Positions 1 through 4,493 of a DNA stretch of 7,573 nucleotides are shown piece after piece. The DNA is from Candidatus Forterrea sp. Its GTDB lineage: Archaea > Iainarchaeota > Iainarchaeia > Iainarchaeales > JAAZKV01. The position numbers and the translations under genes are program-made. The stretch is from NCBI GenBank assembly GCA_020717885.1, contig DYDN01000043.1:1-7573 (forward strand), read 5' to 3'. The notes under the pieces are model-generated. The model was not told the origin of the DNA and searched no databases. It worked only from the letters and a program-made list of their open reading frames with translations. Position 1 is the first letter of the stretch; each line of letters begins with the position of its first letter.

Positions 1-501
1 CTATTGGGGCATAAAAAAGCCCCTTTACAAACAAAAACACGGACTTTCAACAAAGCCTATTTATCCGCGGTAATCATATAGAGTTTAGATTGCACAGTAG
101 AAAAATCTGTGGGGATTTGCTAAAACTTGGTTGCATGCCAAGAAAAGCCCATAAATTAGCTTTTCCAAAAAAACTCCCTAAAAAATATTACTCTCATTTT
201 GTAAGAGGTTATTTTGACGAGGATGGACGTATTCACTTCAACAAACCAAATGTTATCAAAATAAGGATTGTTGGATGGCCCATTCATTGAAGACTTAAAG
301 TCAAAAGTTGAAGAGACAACACGAATACGTTCAACAGAGCCCAAAAAGTGGCCAGGATGTTATGGAATAGAGTTTTATGGTGACAACGCAAGGGCTTTTT
401 GTAAATGGATTTATAAGGGCCCAGGAAAGCTTTATTTAGAACGAAAACATAAGAGATATATTAATCATTTGAAAAAGAGGGCGATAATGTGGGGAACTTA
501 A
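1..501 (+). pseudogene. Decayed LAGLIDADG homing endonuclease, 3' part (5' end outside window)
   Basis: Three reading frames must be joined to read one LAGLIDADG-family protein. Frame 2 covers 2-85 and has an in-frame TAA at 71-73. It passes to frame 3 at about 86, where an extra T in a TTT run restores the reading SYRV/RLHSRKICGDLLKLG. Frame 3 passes to frame 1 at about 273-277, giving RIVG/GPFIEDL. Family hallmarks are visible: SRKICGDLLKLG, the second LAGLIDADG helix HFVRGYFDEDGRI (about 201-237), and the C-terminal FCKWIY...LYLERKHKRYINHL (about 397-470). The first LAGLIDADG motif would lie left of the window. The protein would nick or cut a homing site, but this copy should be inactive. 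Whether it was free-standing, intron-borne or in an intein cannot be told. The frameshifts could be assembly errors, but the nonsense codon makes decay more likely. Its end overlaps the pth2 start by 13 bases. Confidence 0.82.
476..483 (+). promoter_or_regulatory. Shine-Dalgarno-like site for pth2 inside the endonuclease remnant
   Basis: A purine-rich GAGGGCG lies about 8 nt before the GTG at 489. It supports that start codon and means that translation initiation of pth2 relies on sequence that also encodes the end of the endonuclease remnant. No TATA box was noticed close to 489, so transcription probably begins further upstream. Confidence 0.5.
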
Positions 502-833
502 CACAATATATTGTTGTAAATAAGGGATTAAAGATGGGTTGCGGTAAGATTTGCGCCCAAGTTGCACATGCCTCCGTCTCCGTGCTTGACAAAGTTGATG
601 ACTCTGACATTTCTGAATGGAAGAGCGAAGGAATGAAAAAAGTCGTATTAAAAGTAAAGAATACTGAAGAGCTTGTTGAATTATTTGAGAGGGTGAAGAA
701 AATACTCCCCTGCGCACTTATTACTGATGCGGGGCACACACAAATCGAGCCAGGCTCAAAAACATGCTTTGGGTGCGGACCTGTTGATGAGGACAAGGCA
801 CAAAAATACTTTAAGGACCTAAAACTACTCTAA
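489..833 (+). CDS. pth2: Peptidyl-tRNA hydrolase, archaeal/eukaryotic type (Pth2)
   Basis: Cytosolic esterase that releases peptides from prematurely dropped peptidyl-tRNA so that the tRNA is recycled. The 114-residue length is normal for Pth2. The family signature runs from residue 16 (MGCGKICAQVAHAS, with conserved K20 and H27) to residues 78-92 (ITDAGHTQIEPGSKT) and ends in the typical LKLL. D80, H83 and T84 lie in the conserved active-site segment. The start is the GTG at 489, the only one that gives the normal short N-terminus before the first beta strand (QYIVV), and it has a GAGG site upstream. C18 and C22 replace residues that are usually Lys/Gly and Ala in this loop; a further Cys pair sits at 93 and 96. 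The significance of these cysteines is unknown. The gene overlaps the homing endonuclease remnant by 13 nt and is followed by a hairpin. Confidence 0.95.
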   Translation: MGNLTQYIVVNKGLKMGCGKICAQVAHASVSVLDKVDDSDISEWKSEGMKKVVLKVKNTEELVELFERVKKILPCALITDAGHTQIEPGSKTCFGCGPVDEDKAQKYFKDLKLL

Positions 834-862
834 TTGCTTTGGTAATCCTAAAACCAAAGCAA
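834..862 (+). terminator. Perfect 10-bp hairpin after pth2 (terminator or operator)
   Basis: The arms TTGCTTTGGT (834-843) and ACCAAAGCAA (853-862) pair perfectly across a 9-nt loop. The left arm begins directly after the pth2 stop codon, and the right arm ends 2 nt before the TATA box of the next gene. No U-tract follows, so it is not a classical intrinsic terminator. It could instead end or protect the pth2 mRNA, or act as a DNA operator next to the GTPase promoter. Confidence 0.55.
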
Positions 863-864
863 CA

Positions 865-872
865 CTTAAATA
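865..872 (+). promoter_or_regulatory. TATA box of the GTPase gene (leaderless)
   Basis: CTTAAATA is centred about 26 nt before the ATG at 895. Archaeal transcription starts about 25-27 nt downstream of the TATA centre, so the mRNA should begin at or next to the start codon. No Shine-Dalgarno sequence precedes the ATG, which fits a leaderless transcript. Confidence 0.6.
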
Positions 873-894
873 ACCGAACAAATCTAATTATCTT

Positions 895-1674
895 ATGAAA
901 CAAGGATTCATGAATCATGTTCTTACTCTAATCAAAGCAAGCGATATCGTAATAGAAATACTTGATGCACGTCACCCGGAGAAAACAAGAAACATACAGC
1001 TTGAGAAAATGGTTACTGAAAGGGGAAAAAAACTTGTGCTTGTTATTAACAAAGCTGATCTTATTGAAGATAAGAAAGAAATGGAAAAGAAAAAAGCCGA
1101 AATCGCGACCGAGAGCGGGGCAAAAACAATTTTTATTTCCGCACTCAAACGAGACGGAATAAATATGATTAGAAAAGAAATTGGAATGGAGTCAAAAGAA
1201 AAAGATTTTTTTACAATTGGAATAATTGGATACCCCAATGTTGGAAAAAGCACGCTAATTAATGCACTCGCGGGAAAAGGAAGAGGAAGAGTTGCTACTT
1301 CACGCAAGGCGGGACTTACAAGGGGCCTACAGAAAATTAAGATAAGCGAAGGACTATATTTGATTGACTCCCCTGGAATAATTCCATTCAAGGAAGAGGA
1401 ATTTAATTTATTTCTAGTTGAATCAAAAAACCCTAATCAACTAAAAGACCCTGAGACCGCCGCAGTGAGATTAATACAAGTACTTGGAAAAGAAAAAATC
1501 GCGAAATTCTTCTCGCTTGGACTCAGTAAGGAACAAATTGAGGAAATGGATGAGGAAGAAATACTTGAGAGCATTGCACTCAAACGAAATATGGTAATAA
1601 AGGGCGGGCTAGCTGATGTATCAAAAGCGGGAAGAGATATACTTGAAAGATACCAAAAACATGAGCTAAAATAG
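895..1674 (+). CDS. Circularly permuted ribosome-assembly GTPase (YlqF/RbgA/YawG-like)
   Basis: The GTPase motifs occur in permuted order, the hallmark of this family: DARHP at residues 24-28, G4 NKAD (52-55), G5 SA (82-83), then G1 GYPNVGKS (112-119), G2 around T142 and G3 DSPG (158-161). The C-terminal 90 residues form the helical segment usual for YlqF/YawG relatives. Bacterial RbgA and eukaryotic nucleolar relatives act in late large-subunit assembly. Archaeal members are presumed to do the same, which is inference here. At 259 residues it is near the short end of the family but complete. The start ATG sits about 26 nt after a TATA box. It lies downstream of pth2 on the same strand but appears to have its own promoter. 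The next gene starts 46 nt after its stop, also with its own TATA-like element. Confidence 0.92.
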   Translation: MKQGFMNHVLTLIKASDIVIEILDARHPEKTRNIQLEKMVTERGKKLVLVINKADLIEDKKEMEKKKAEIATESGAKTIFISALKRDGINMIRKEIGMESKEKDFFTIGIIGYPNVGKSTLINALAGKGRGRVATSRKAGLTRGLQKIKISEGLYLIDSPGIIPFKEEEFNLFLVESKNPNQLKDPETAAVRLIQVLGKEKIAKFFSLGLSKEQIEEMDEEEILESIALKRNMVIKGGLADVSKAGRDILERYQKHELK

Positions 1675-1689
1675 CCCAAAAAACACTTA

Positions 1690-1700
1690 AAATTAAATAA
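1690..1700 (+). promoter_or_regulatory. TATA-like element of the kinase-fold gene
   Basis: AAAATTAAATAA lies roughly 25-28 nt before the ATG at 1721 in the 46-nt gap after the GTPase gene. The spacing fits a leaderless transcript, although read-through from the GTPase gene is also possible. The A/T-rich surroundings make the exact box position uncertain. Confidence 0.45.
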
Positions 1701-1720
1701 ACTATGCGCACATACTCTTT

Positions 1721-2485
1721 ATGCAATACAATTGGTTCCTAAAGAAAATTGGAATAGGAAATGGAAAAACTGCGTACCTTGGAAAAGGATCATACTTTCA
1801 AGTGAAAAGGGTTCTTCCAAATAAAAGAGATCTTGGAAAAAGAGTTACGCTCTCAGGAAAAGTTCTTAAAATACTAAGACACCTTGTTGATACAAAAGAA
1901 GCCAAACACATACGCACAATAATGACTAAGTATAAAGAGGCGCTAAAAGACGCCAAAATCCCTGCAATAGATACGAGAATGGTCGTAACTTGGACTAAAA
2001 CCCCGGGGAAATTTAGAATTCATTTTGTTCAGCCATTTGTCCCAAGAGAAATGATGCTACACAATTACCTCAAAACCTGCCCCGCTCGTGAGGCACTAAC
2101 AATTTTTTCTGAAATGGTTACAATCACAGAACGCATGCAAGAATGGAGTAGAAAAAACCCAGGGGCCATTGGAATTGACGCAAGAACAACAAATTACGCA
2201 ATGATTAATGGGGTGCCGACACTTGTCGATTTATATCCACCAATAATACGCGGAGAAGAAAGTGTTAATGTTAATGACCTTATTAAAATGCGGCGCACAG
2301 ATCTGAAAAGACTTTTACTGGATAAAGTTACCCCAAAAAAATACAGACAGCTTACCTGGCGCGGAATAAAAGAGAGAATGGATCCTGTACACCAACAAAG
2401 ACACTTACTTGAGGATTTTAGCGAAGCAAGACCAGAACTCAAATCAGAATTTGCTATTGCACTAGAAAGAGCTAAAGCTGCCTAA
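1721..2485 (+). CDS. Uncharacterised protein with probable kinase/phosphotransferase fold
   Basis: I do not recognise a named family. The 254-residue protein has features resembling a compact protein-kinase/APH-like fold. A glycine-containing loop, GKGSYFQVK (21-29), ends in a candidate ATP-binding lysine K29. Next come a helical segment, a hinge-like stretch FVQPFVP (102-108), a catalytic-loop-like DARTTN with D153 and N158 five residues apart, and then TLVDLYPP (167-174), whose D170 would be the metal-binding Asp of the DFG position. The C-terminal 80 residues are charged and helical. There are no membrane segments or signal peptide. The substrate is unknown: small molecule, lipid head group or protein are all possible. 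The kinase assignment rests on motif spacing only and could be wrong. It lies 46 nt after the GTPase gene and its 3' end overlaps a convergent small ORF by 14 nt. Confidence 0.6.
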   Translation: MQYNWFLKKIGIGNGKTAYLGKGSYFQVKRVLPNKRDLGKRVTLSGKVLKILRHLVDTKEAKHIRTIMTKYKEALKDAKIPAIDTRMVVTWTKTPGKFRIHFVQPFVPREMMLHNYLKTCPAREALTIFSEMVTITERMQEWSRKNPGAIGIDARTTNYAMINGVPTLVDLYPPIIRGEESVNVNDLIKMRRTDLKRLLLDKVTPKKYRQLTWRGIKERMDPVHQQRHLLEDFSEARPELKSEFAIALERAKAA

Positions 2486-2588
2486 CTAAATCAATCATCT
2501 GTTTTAGTTGAACTCTCTTCTTCATGGACTTCTCTTTATCCAAGCGGGATTTTAATTCCGCAATAATCTCATCATTACCCAGACGCAT
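2472..2588 (-). CDS. Small charged helical protein, 38 residues (candidate)
   Basis: Reading leftward from an ATG at 2588 gives 38 codons ending in TAG at 2472-2474. The peptide starts MRLGNDEIIAELKSRL and continues as one predicted amphipathic helix rich in K, R, E and L, with coiled-coil-like heptad spacing. No function is recognised. Support comes from its placement: it fills the gap between the kinase-fold gene and the Nudix promoter, and a TATA-like TTTTTAAT on the minus strand lies about 26 nt before the ATG, the same spacing as at the other genes here. It overlaps the 3' end of the kinase-fold gene tail to tail by 14 nt. The ORF could still be chance, as it is very short. Confidence 0.42.
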   Translation of the reverse strand: MRLGNDEIIAELKSRLDKEKSMKKRVQLKQMIDLVRQL

Positions 2589-2611
2589 AAACTAATACAT
2601 CTAAAAAAGGA

Positions 2612-2619
2612 TTAAAAAG
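2612..2619 (-). promoter_or_regulatory. TATA-like element for the 38-residue ORF
   Basis: On the minus strand CTTTTTAA is centred about 27 nt before the ATG at 2588. It forms a divergent pair with the Nudix promoter about 20 nt to its right. Confidence 0.35.
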
Positions 2620-2633
2620 CCAACTAAGCGGGG

Positions 2634-2646
2634 TTAAAACTTTTAA
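2634..2646 (+). promoter_or_regulatory. Promoter of the Nudix gene with a TTAAAA-C-TTTTAA palindrome
   Basis: The 13-bp palindrome has 6-bp arms around a single C. Its left half is a TATA-like TTAAAA centred about 26 nt before the ATG at 2663, which fits a leaderless mRNA. In sequence this AT-rich a short palindrome may be coincidental. Confidence 0.45.
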
Positions 2647-2662
2647 TTACAATTAGTTCTGA

Positions 2663-3094
2663 ATGATTTCACTACAAAAACCTTCTAACTTTACCCCTAT
2701 TTTTGAAGTAGTATCTTGTTTTATTGAGAAAAAAGGAAAGTTTGTTTTATTGCACAGACTAGATGACGCAAGAGAAGGAACTACTTGGGGGGTGCCGGCT
2801 GGAAAAATCAAAGAAAAAGAAACTCTTGAAGAAGGCATGTTAAGAGAAATAAAAGAAGAAACTGGACTTACACTTAAGGAACCAAATTTGAAGTACTTTA
2901 AAAAAATTTATGAAAAATACCCAAATTATGATTTTGTTTACCACATATTTCAAGCAAAACTTACGGGGCAAGAAGGAATTAAACTAAATCCAGAGGAACA
3001 CAAAAATTATAAGTGGGTTACTCCAAAAAATGCGCTCAAAATCAACTTAATAGAAGATGAAGATGTATGCATAAAATTATTTTACAAAATCTAA
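2663..3094 (+). CDS. Nudix hydrolase
   Basis: Hydrolyses a nucleoside diphosphate linked to another group; the substrate cannot be told from sequence. The Nudix box is complete and exact: G47, five residues, E53, seven residues, R61 E62 I63, then E65 E66 T67 G68 L69. E62, E65 and E66 would bind the catalytic metal. The preceding WGVPAGK (42-48) is typical of the MutT-like branch, which includes (d)NTP-sanitising and mRNA-decapping enzymes. Length (143 residues) is normal for a single-domain Nudix protein. The ATG at 2663 is chosen because the beta strand EVVSCFIEKKGKFVLLHR starts soon after it and because of the promoter spacing. It converges with hjc, the two stop codons being 23 bp apart with no clear terminator. 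Confidence 0.93.
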   Translation: MISLQKPSNFTPIFEVVSCFIEKKGKFVLLHRLDDAREGTTWGVPAGKIKEKETLEEGMLREIKEETGLTLKEPNLKYFKKIYEKYPNYDFVYHIFQAKLTGQEGIKLNPEEHKNYKWVTPKNALKINLIEDEDVCIKLFYKI

Positions 3095-3117
3095 ATAGGG
3101 CAAAAAAACAGAACAAG

Positions 3118-3507
3118 TTACATTTGAGTAAGATTTTCTAGCGAAATGGAAAACACCCTCGCGTCCTCAAGCGAAACCATAAAATTCTTTCCCGCATTGT
3201 GGAAGTGCTCCGCTTTAATGAAGAGCCAACCTTCTCTAGGAATCTTCCACCCAACAAAAAACTCAGCACCAGCGGTTTTCGCCCAATTAACTTCATCATT
3301 AAAAGTTTGAATCGGGATTGCTAAATAATTTCCTTTCCATGCCTTACACTCAAACGCGAGGATGCGCCCATTTTTTAGCGCGACAACATCAGGACTTGGC
3401 AAAGGAGAGACACCAGAACCCGCGACACGAAGCACCGCAAAGCCCATATCTGAAAGAGTATGAATTAATTCCCTCTCAGCATTAGCGCCTTTATTATAAT
3501 GAGCCAT
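3118..3507 (-). CDS. hjc: Holliday junction resolvase Hjc
   Basis: Archaeal structure-specific endonuclease that cuts four-way DNA junctions during recombination and fork repair, working as a dimer of PD-(D/E)xK nuclease folds. From the ATG at 3507 the protein has 129 residues, normal for Hjc. Catalytic positions are visible: E11-R12 in KGANAERELI, D40 in PSPDVVA, and E53-x-K55 in FECKAW. The RVAGSG segment (27-32) also matches the family. An in-frame GTG at 3516 would add three residues (VSM). The ATG is preferred because MAHYNKGANAERE is the usual Hjc beginning. The nearby Nudix gene converges with it. Upstream on the same strand are two small ORFs, with a 68-bp gap holding an inverted repeat. 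Confidence 0.93.
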   Translation of the reverse strand: MAHYNKGANAERELIHTLSDMGFAVLRVAGSGVSPLPSPDVVALKNGRILAFECKAWKGNYLAIPIQTFNDEVNWAKTAGAEFFVGWKIPREGWLFIKAEHFHNAGKNFMVSLEDARVFSISLENLTQM

Positions 3508-3512
3508 TGAAA

Positions 3513-3549
3513 CCACAAACCTTAATTTACTACAAAGTAATAGTTGTGG
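3513..3549. repeat. Nested dyads around the hjc promoter region
   Basis: CCACAA (3513-3518) and TTGTGG (3544-3549) are inverted copies. Inside them TTACT (3527-3531) and AGTAA (3536-3540) form a second dyad with a 4-nt centre. The block lies directly upstream of the hjc ATG and contains A/T-rich sequence that could serve as its TATA box. It could be an operator or chance in AT-rich DNA. Confidence 0.3.
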
Positions 3550-3584
3550 AAAACTTAAACGTATCGCATGAAAGTAGAAAAGAA

Positions 3585-3779
3585 TTAAACGTAAAGCCCC
3601 TTAGGTGAAAGATTATCTTTTCGCTTAAGATCAATTCTGGCTTCTTTATCCAAATCACGCTTCTTGGCTTTTGATAAACCAGAAGAAGGCGAAGAGCGCG
3701 AATTTCTCTCGTTTAGAAGTTTGCGCCTCTGTTTAGAAACTTCGCTAAAAGGATTCTTTTTCTCCAAAACCAACACCAA
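3585..3779 (-). CDS. Small basic hypothetical protein, up to 64 residues
   Basis: No family is recognised. The peptide is very rich in K, R and S with an NPFSEVSKQRRKLLNERN segment, a serine-rich middle (SRSSPSSG) and a lysine-rich helical C-terminal half ending in SPKGLYV. It has no hydrophobic segment, so it is probably cytosolic and may bind nucleic acid or the ribosome, which is inferred from charge only. The start is uncertain: TTG at 3779, GTG at 3776 and TTG at 3773 or 3767 are all in frame, with no ATG. It begins 30 nt after the stop of the upstream 56-residue ORF on the same strand, so the two may be co-transcribed. Confidence 0.55.
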   Translation of the reverse strand: MVLVLEKKNPFSEVSKQRRKLLNERNSRSSPSSGLSKAKKRDLDKEARIDLKRKDNLSPKGLYV

Positions 3780-3808
3780 AATTAACCCGATTTTTGGAAT
3801 TACTTGAA

Positions 3809-3979
3809 TTACTTCCTTCTCTTGTCGAATTGGCTAATTACGCCATGCTCGCCCGCCTTATCCTGAGTTAAACCCACTTTAAGGTTAAAGAGCTTCTTTT
3901 TGAGTTTCTTTCCTATTGGCAAAGCGGAGCCATCCCTTGGCGTTTTCTCGCTATCAGCCATAAACTTACCCATACGCAT
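3809..3979 (-). CDS. Small basic hypothetical protein, 56 residues
   Basis: Reading leftward from an ATG at 3979 gives 56 codons ending in TAA at 3809-3811. Alternative starts are ATG at 3973 (54 residues) and ATG at 3961 (50 residues, MADSEKTPRDG). The body has the basic stretch PIGKKLKKKLFNLKVG followed by LTQDKAGEHGVISQFDKRRK. I do not recognise the family. Signs that it is real: it fills a gene-free interval, a TATA-like TTTAAACT on the minus strand lies about 28 nt before the first ATG, and the composition is that of a coherent basic protein. With the next ORF (gap 30 nt) it may form a two-gene unit of small basic proteins divergent from DUF167-dnaG. Confidence 0.55.
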   Translation of the reverse strand: MRMGKFMADSEKTPRDGSALPIGKKLKKKLFNLKVGLTQDKAGEHGVISQFDKRRK

Positions 3980-4003
3980 CACAAGCTTTCTTAGGAAGGA
4001 ATA

Positions 4004-4011
4004 AGTTTAAA
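4004..4011. promoter_or_regulatory. Bidirectional TATA-like element between the small-ORF pair and DUF167-dnaG
   Basis: AGTTTAAA contains the palindromic TTTAAA, so it can be read on both strands. Leftward it is about 28 nt from the ATG at 3979, fitting a leaderless mRNA. Rightward a transcript would start near 4034, inside the second inverted repeat of the following series, and would carry a 5' leader of about 90 nt before DUF167. Use in the rightward direction is inferred. Confidence 0.42.
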
Positions 4012-4015
4012 TGCC

Positions 4016-4104
4016 CTTGCAGCAAGAGGTTCTTTGTAAAGAACCCAAAAATTGGGAATTTTGAGCGCGAATGCGCTTTATTGATACTGATTAAATCAGT
4101 ATTA
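4016..4104 (+). other. Series of five inverted repeats upstream of DUF167 (structured leader or operator array)
   Basis: Five dyads follow one another almost without gaps. They are CTTGC-A-GCAAG (4016-4026), GGTTCTTT-gt-AAAGAACC (4028-4045), CCCAA-aaa-TTGGG (4044-4056), AGCGC-gaat-GCGCT (4064-4077) and ATACTGATT-a-AATCAGTAT (4084-4102). Outer pairs extend the last one to 4082-4104. The second and third share C4044-C4045, so as RNA the two full stems exclude each other. AAAATT-ggg-AATTTT (4048-4062) is a further competitor. The last dyad is centred on an ATTAAAT that could be a TATA box for DUF167. The sequence could be a folded RNA leader, a small RNA, or DNA operators; these cannot be separated from sequence alone. 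It matches no tRNA or known riboswitch that I can recognise. Confidence 0.6.
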
Positions 4105-4125
4105 TGTGAAAATGGTTTGTGTTAA

Positions 4126-4386
4126 ATGGAAACAATTGTTAACGCGATTATCCGCACTGGAAAAAATAAATTCGGTTTGTCTTTTGACAGCGAAAATGAA
4201 GTATTAATCATTGAAATAACCGAGAATCCAGAGAAAGGAAAAGCAAACAAAGAAATCATCAAGGAATTAAAAAAATTTTTTAAATCAGAGATAGAACTTG
4301 TTTCCGGAATAAAAAGCAAGAAAAAAATAATAAAAATAAGTTTACCAAAACAAGAAGTTTTGAACTTGCTAAATAACACAAACTAA
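4126..4386 (+). CDS. DUF167 (YggU) family protein
   Basis: Small conserved alpha/beta protein found in all three domains of life, with no settled molecular function. The 86 residues contain the family core: the NPEKGKANKEII motif at 34-45 and the VSGIKSKKKIIKI segment at 59-71. The usual N-terminal 'P.a' region is poorly conserved (NAIIRTGKNKFGLSF). The ATG at 4126 gives the normal length; no good Shine-Dalgarno site precedes it. The gene stands 107 nt ahead of dnaG on the same strand, with no obvious promoter between, so the two are probably co-transcribed. The series of inverted repeats upstream suggests special control of this unit. Confidence 0.85.
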   Translation: METIVNAIIRTGKNKFGLSFDSENEVLIIEITENPEKGKANKEIIKELKKFFKSEIELVSGIKSKKKIIKISLPKQEVLNLLNNTN

Positions 4387-4420
4387 TTCTACAAAAAAAT
4401 TCTCAGACGGTTCTTTCATA

Positions 4421-4462
4421 ACACTTTCAAGAAAGTGTGAATAATATGCAAAGAAATTTGCA
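4421..4462 (+). promoter_or_regulatory. Two hairpins in the dnaG leader
   Basis: ACACTTTC-aa-GAAAGTGT (4421-4438) is a perfect 8-bp inverted repeat. TGCAAA-gaaa-TTTGCA (4447-4462) is a 6-bp stem closed by a GAAA loop of the GNRA type. Both lie in the DUF167-dnaG gap, the second ending 18 nt before the Shine-Dalgarno site. They may control dnaG translation or process the joint transcript. The octamer GGTTCTTT at 4409-4416 also occurs in the upstream series at 4028-4035. Confidence 0.5.
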
Positions 4463-4480
4463 AATTACAAAATTAAAAAA

Positions 4481-4486
4481 AGGTGA
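4481..4486 (+). promoter_or_regulatory. Shine-Dalgarno site of dnaG
   Basis: AGGTGA ends 7 nt before the ATG at 4494 and matches the archaeal anti-Shine-Dalgarno sequence well. It is the best such site among the intact genes here, and fits an internal cistron with a leader rather than a leaderless mRNA. Confidence 0.75.
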
Positions 4487-4493
4487 AAATTAA

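Noticed and set aside
461..1391. Minus-strand frames opposite pth2 (461-796) and the GTPase gene (972-1391)
   Set aside because: Both are antisense to genes with complete family motifs, and both are serine/phenylalanine-rich shadows.
3555..3593. Direct repeat TTAAACGTA at 3555-3563 and 3585-3593
   Set aside because: Only 9 bp and two copies, the second containing the stop codon of the 64-residue ORF; no duplication flanks an inserted element.
4011..4064. A 17-codon ORF beginning at the ATG at 4011, a possible leader peptide
   Set aside because: The ATG overlaps the TATA-like box, so a transcript from that box would start downstream of it; no Shine-Dalgarno site was seen.
4082..4104. A C/D-box small RNA suggested by TGAT and CTGA in this stretch
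   Set aside because: The boxes are imperfect and wrongly spaced, and the sequence is better explained by the 9-bp inverted repeat.
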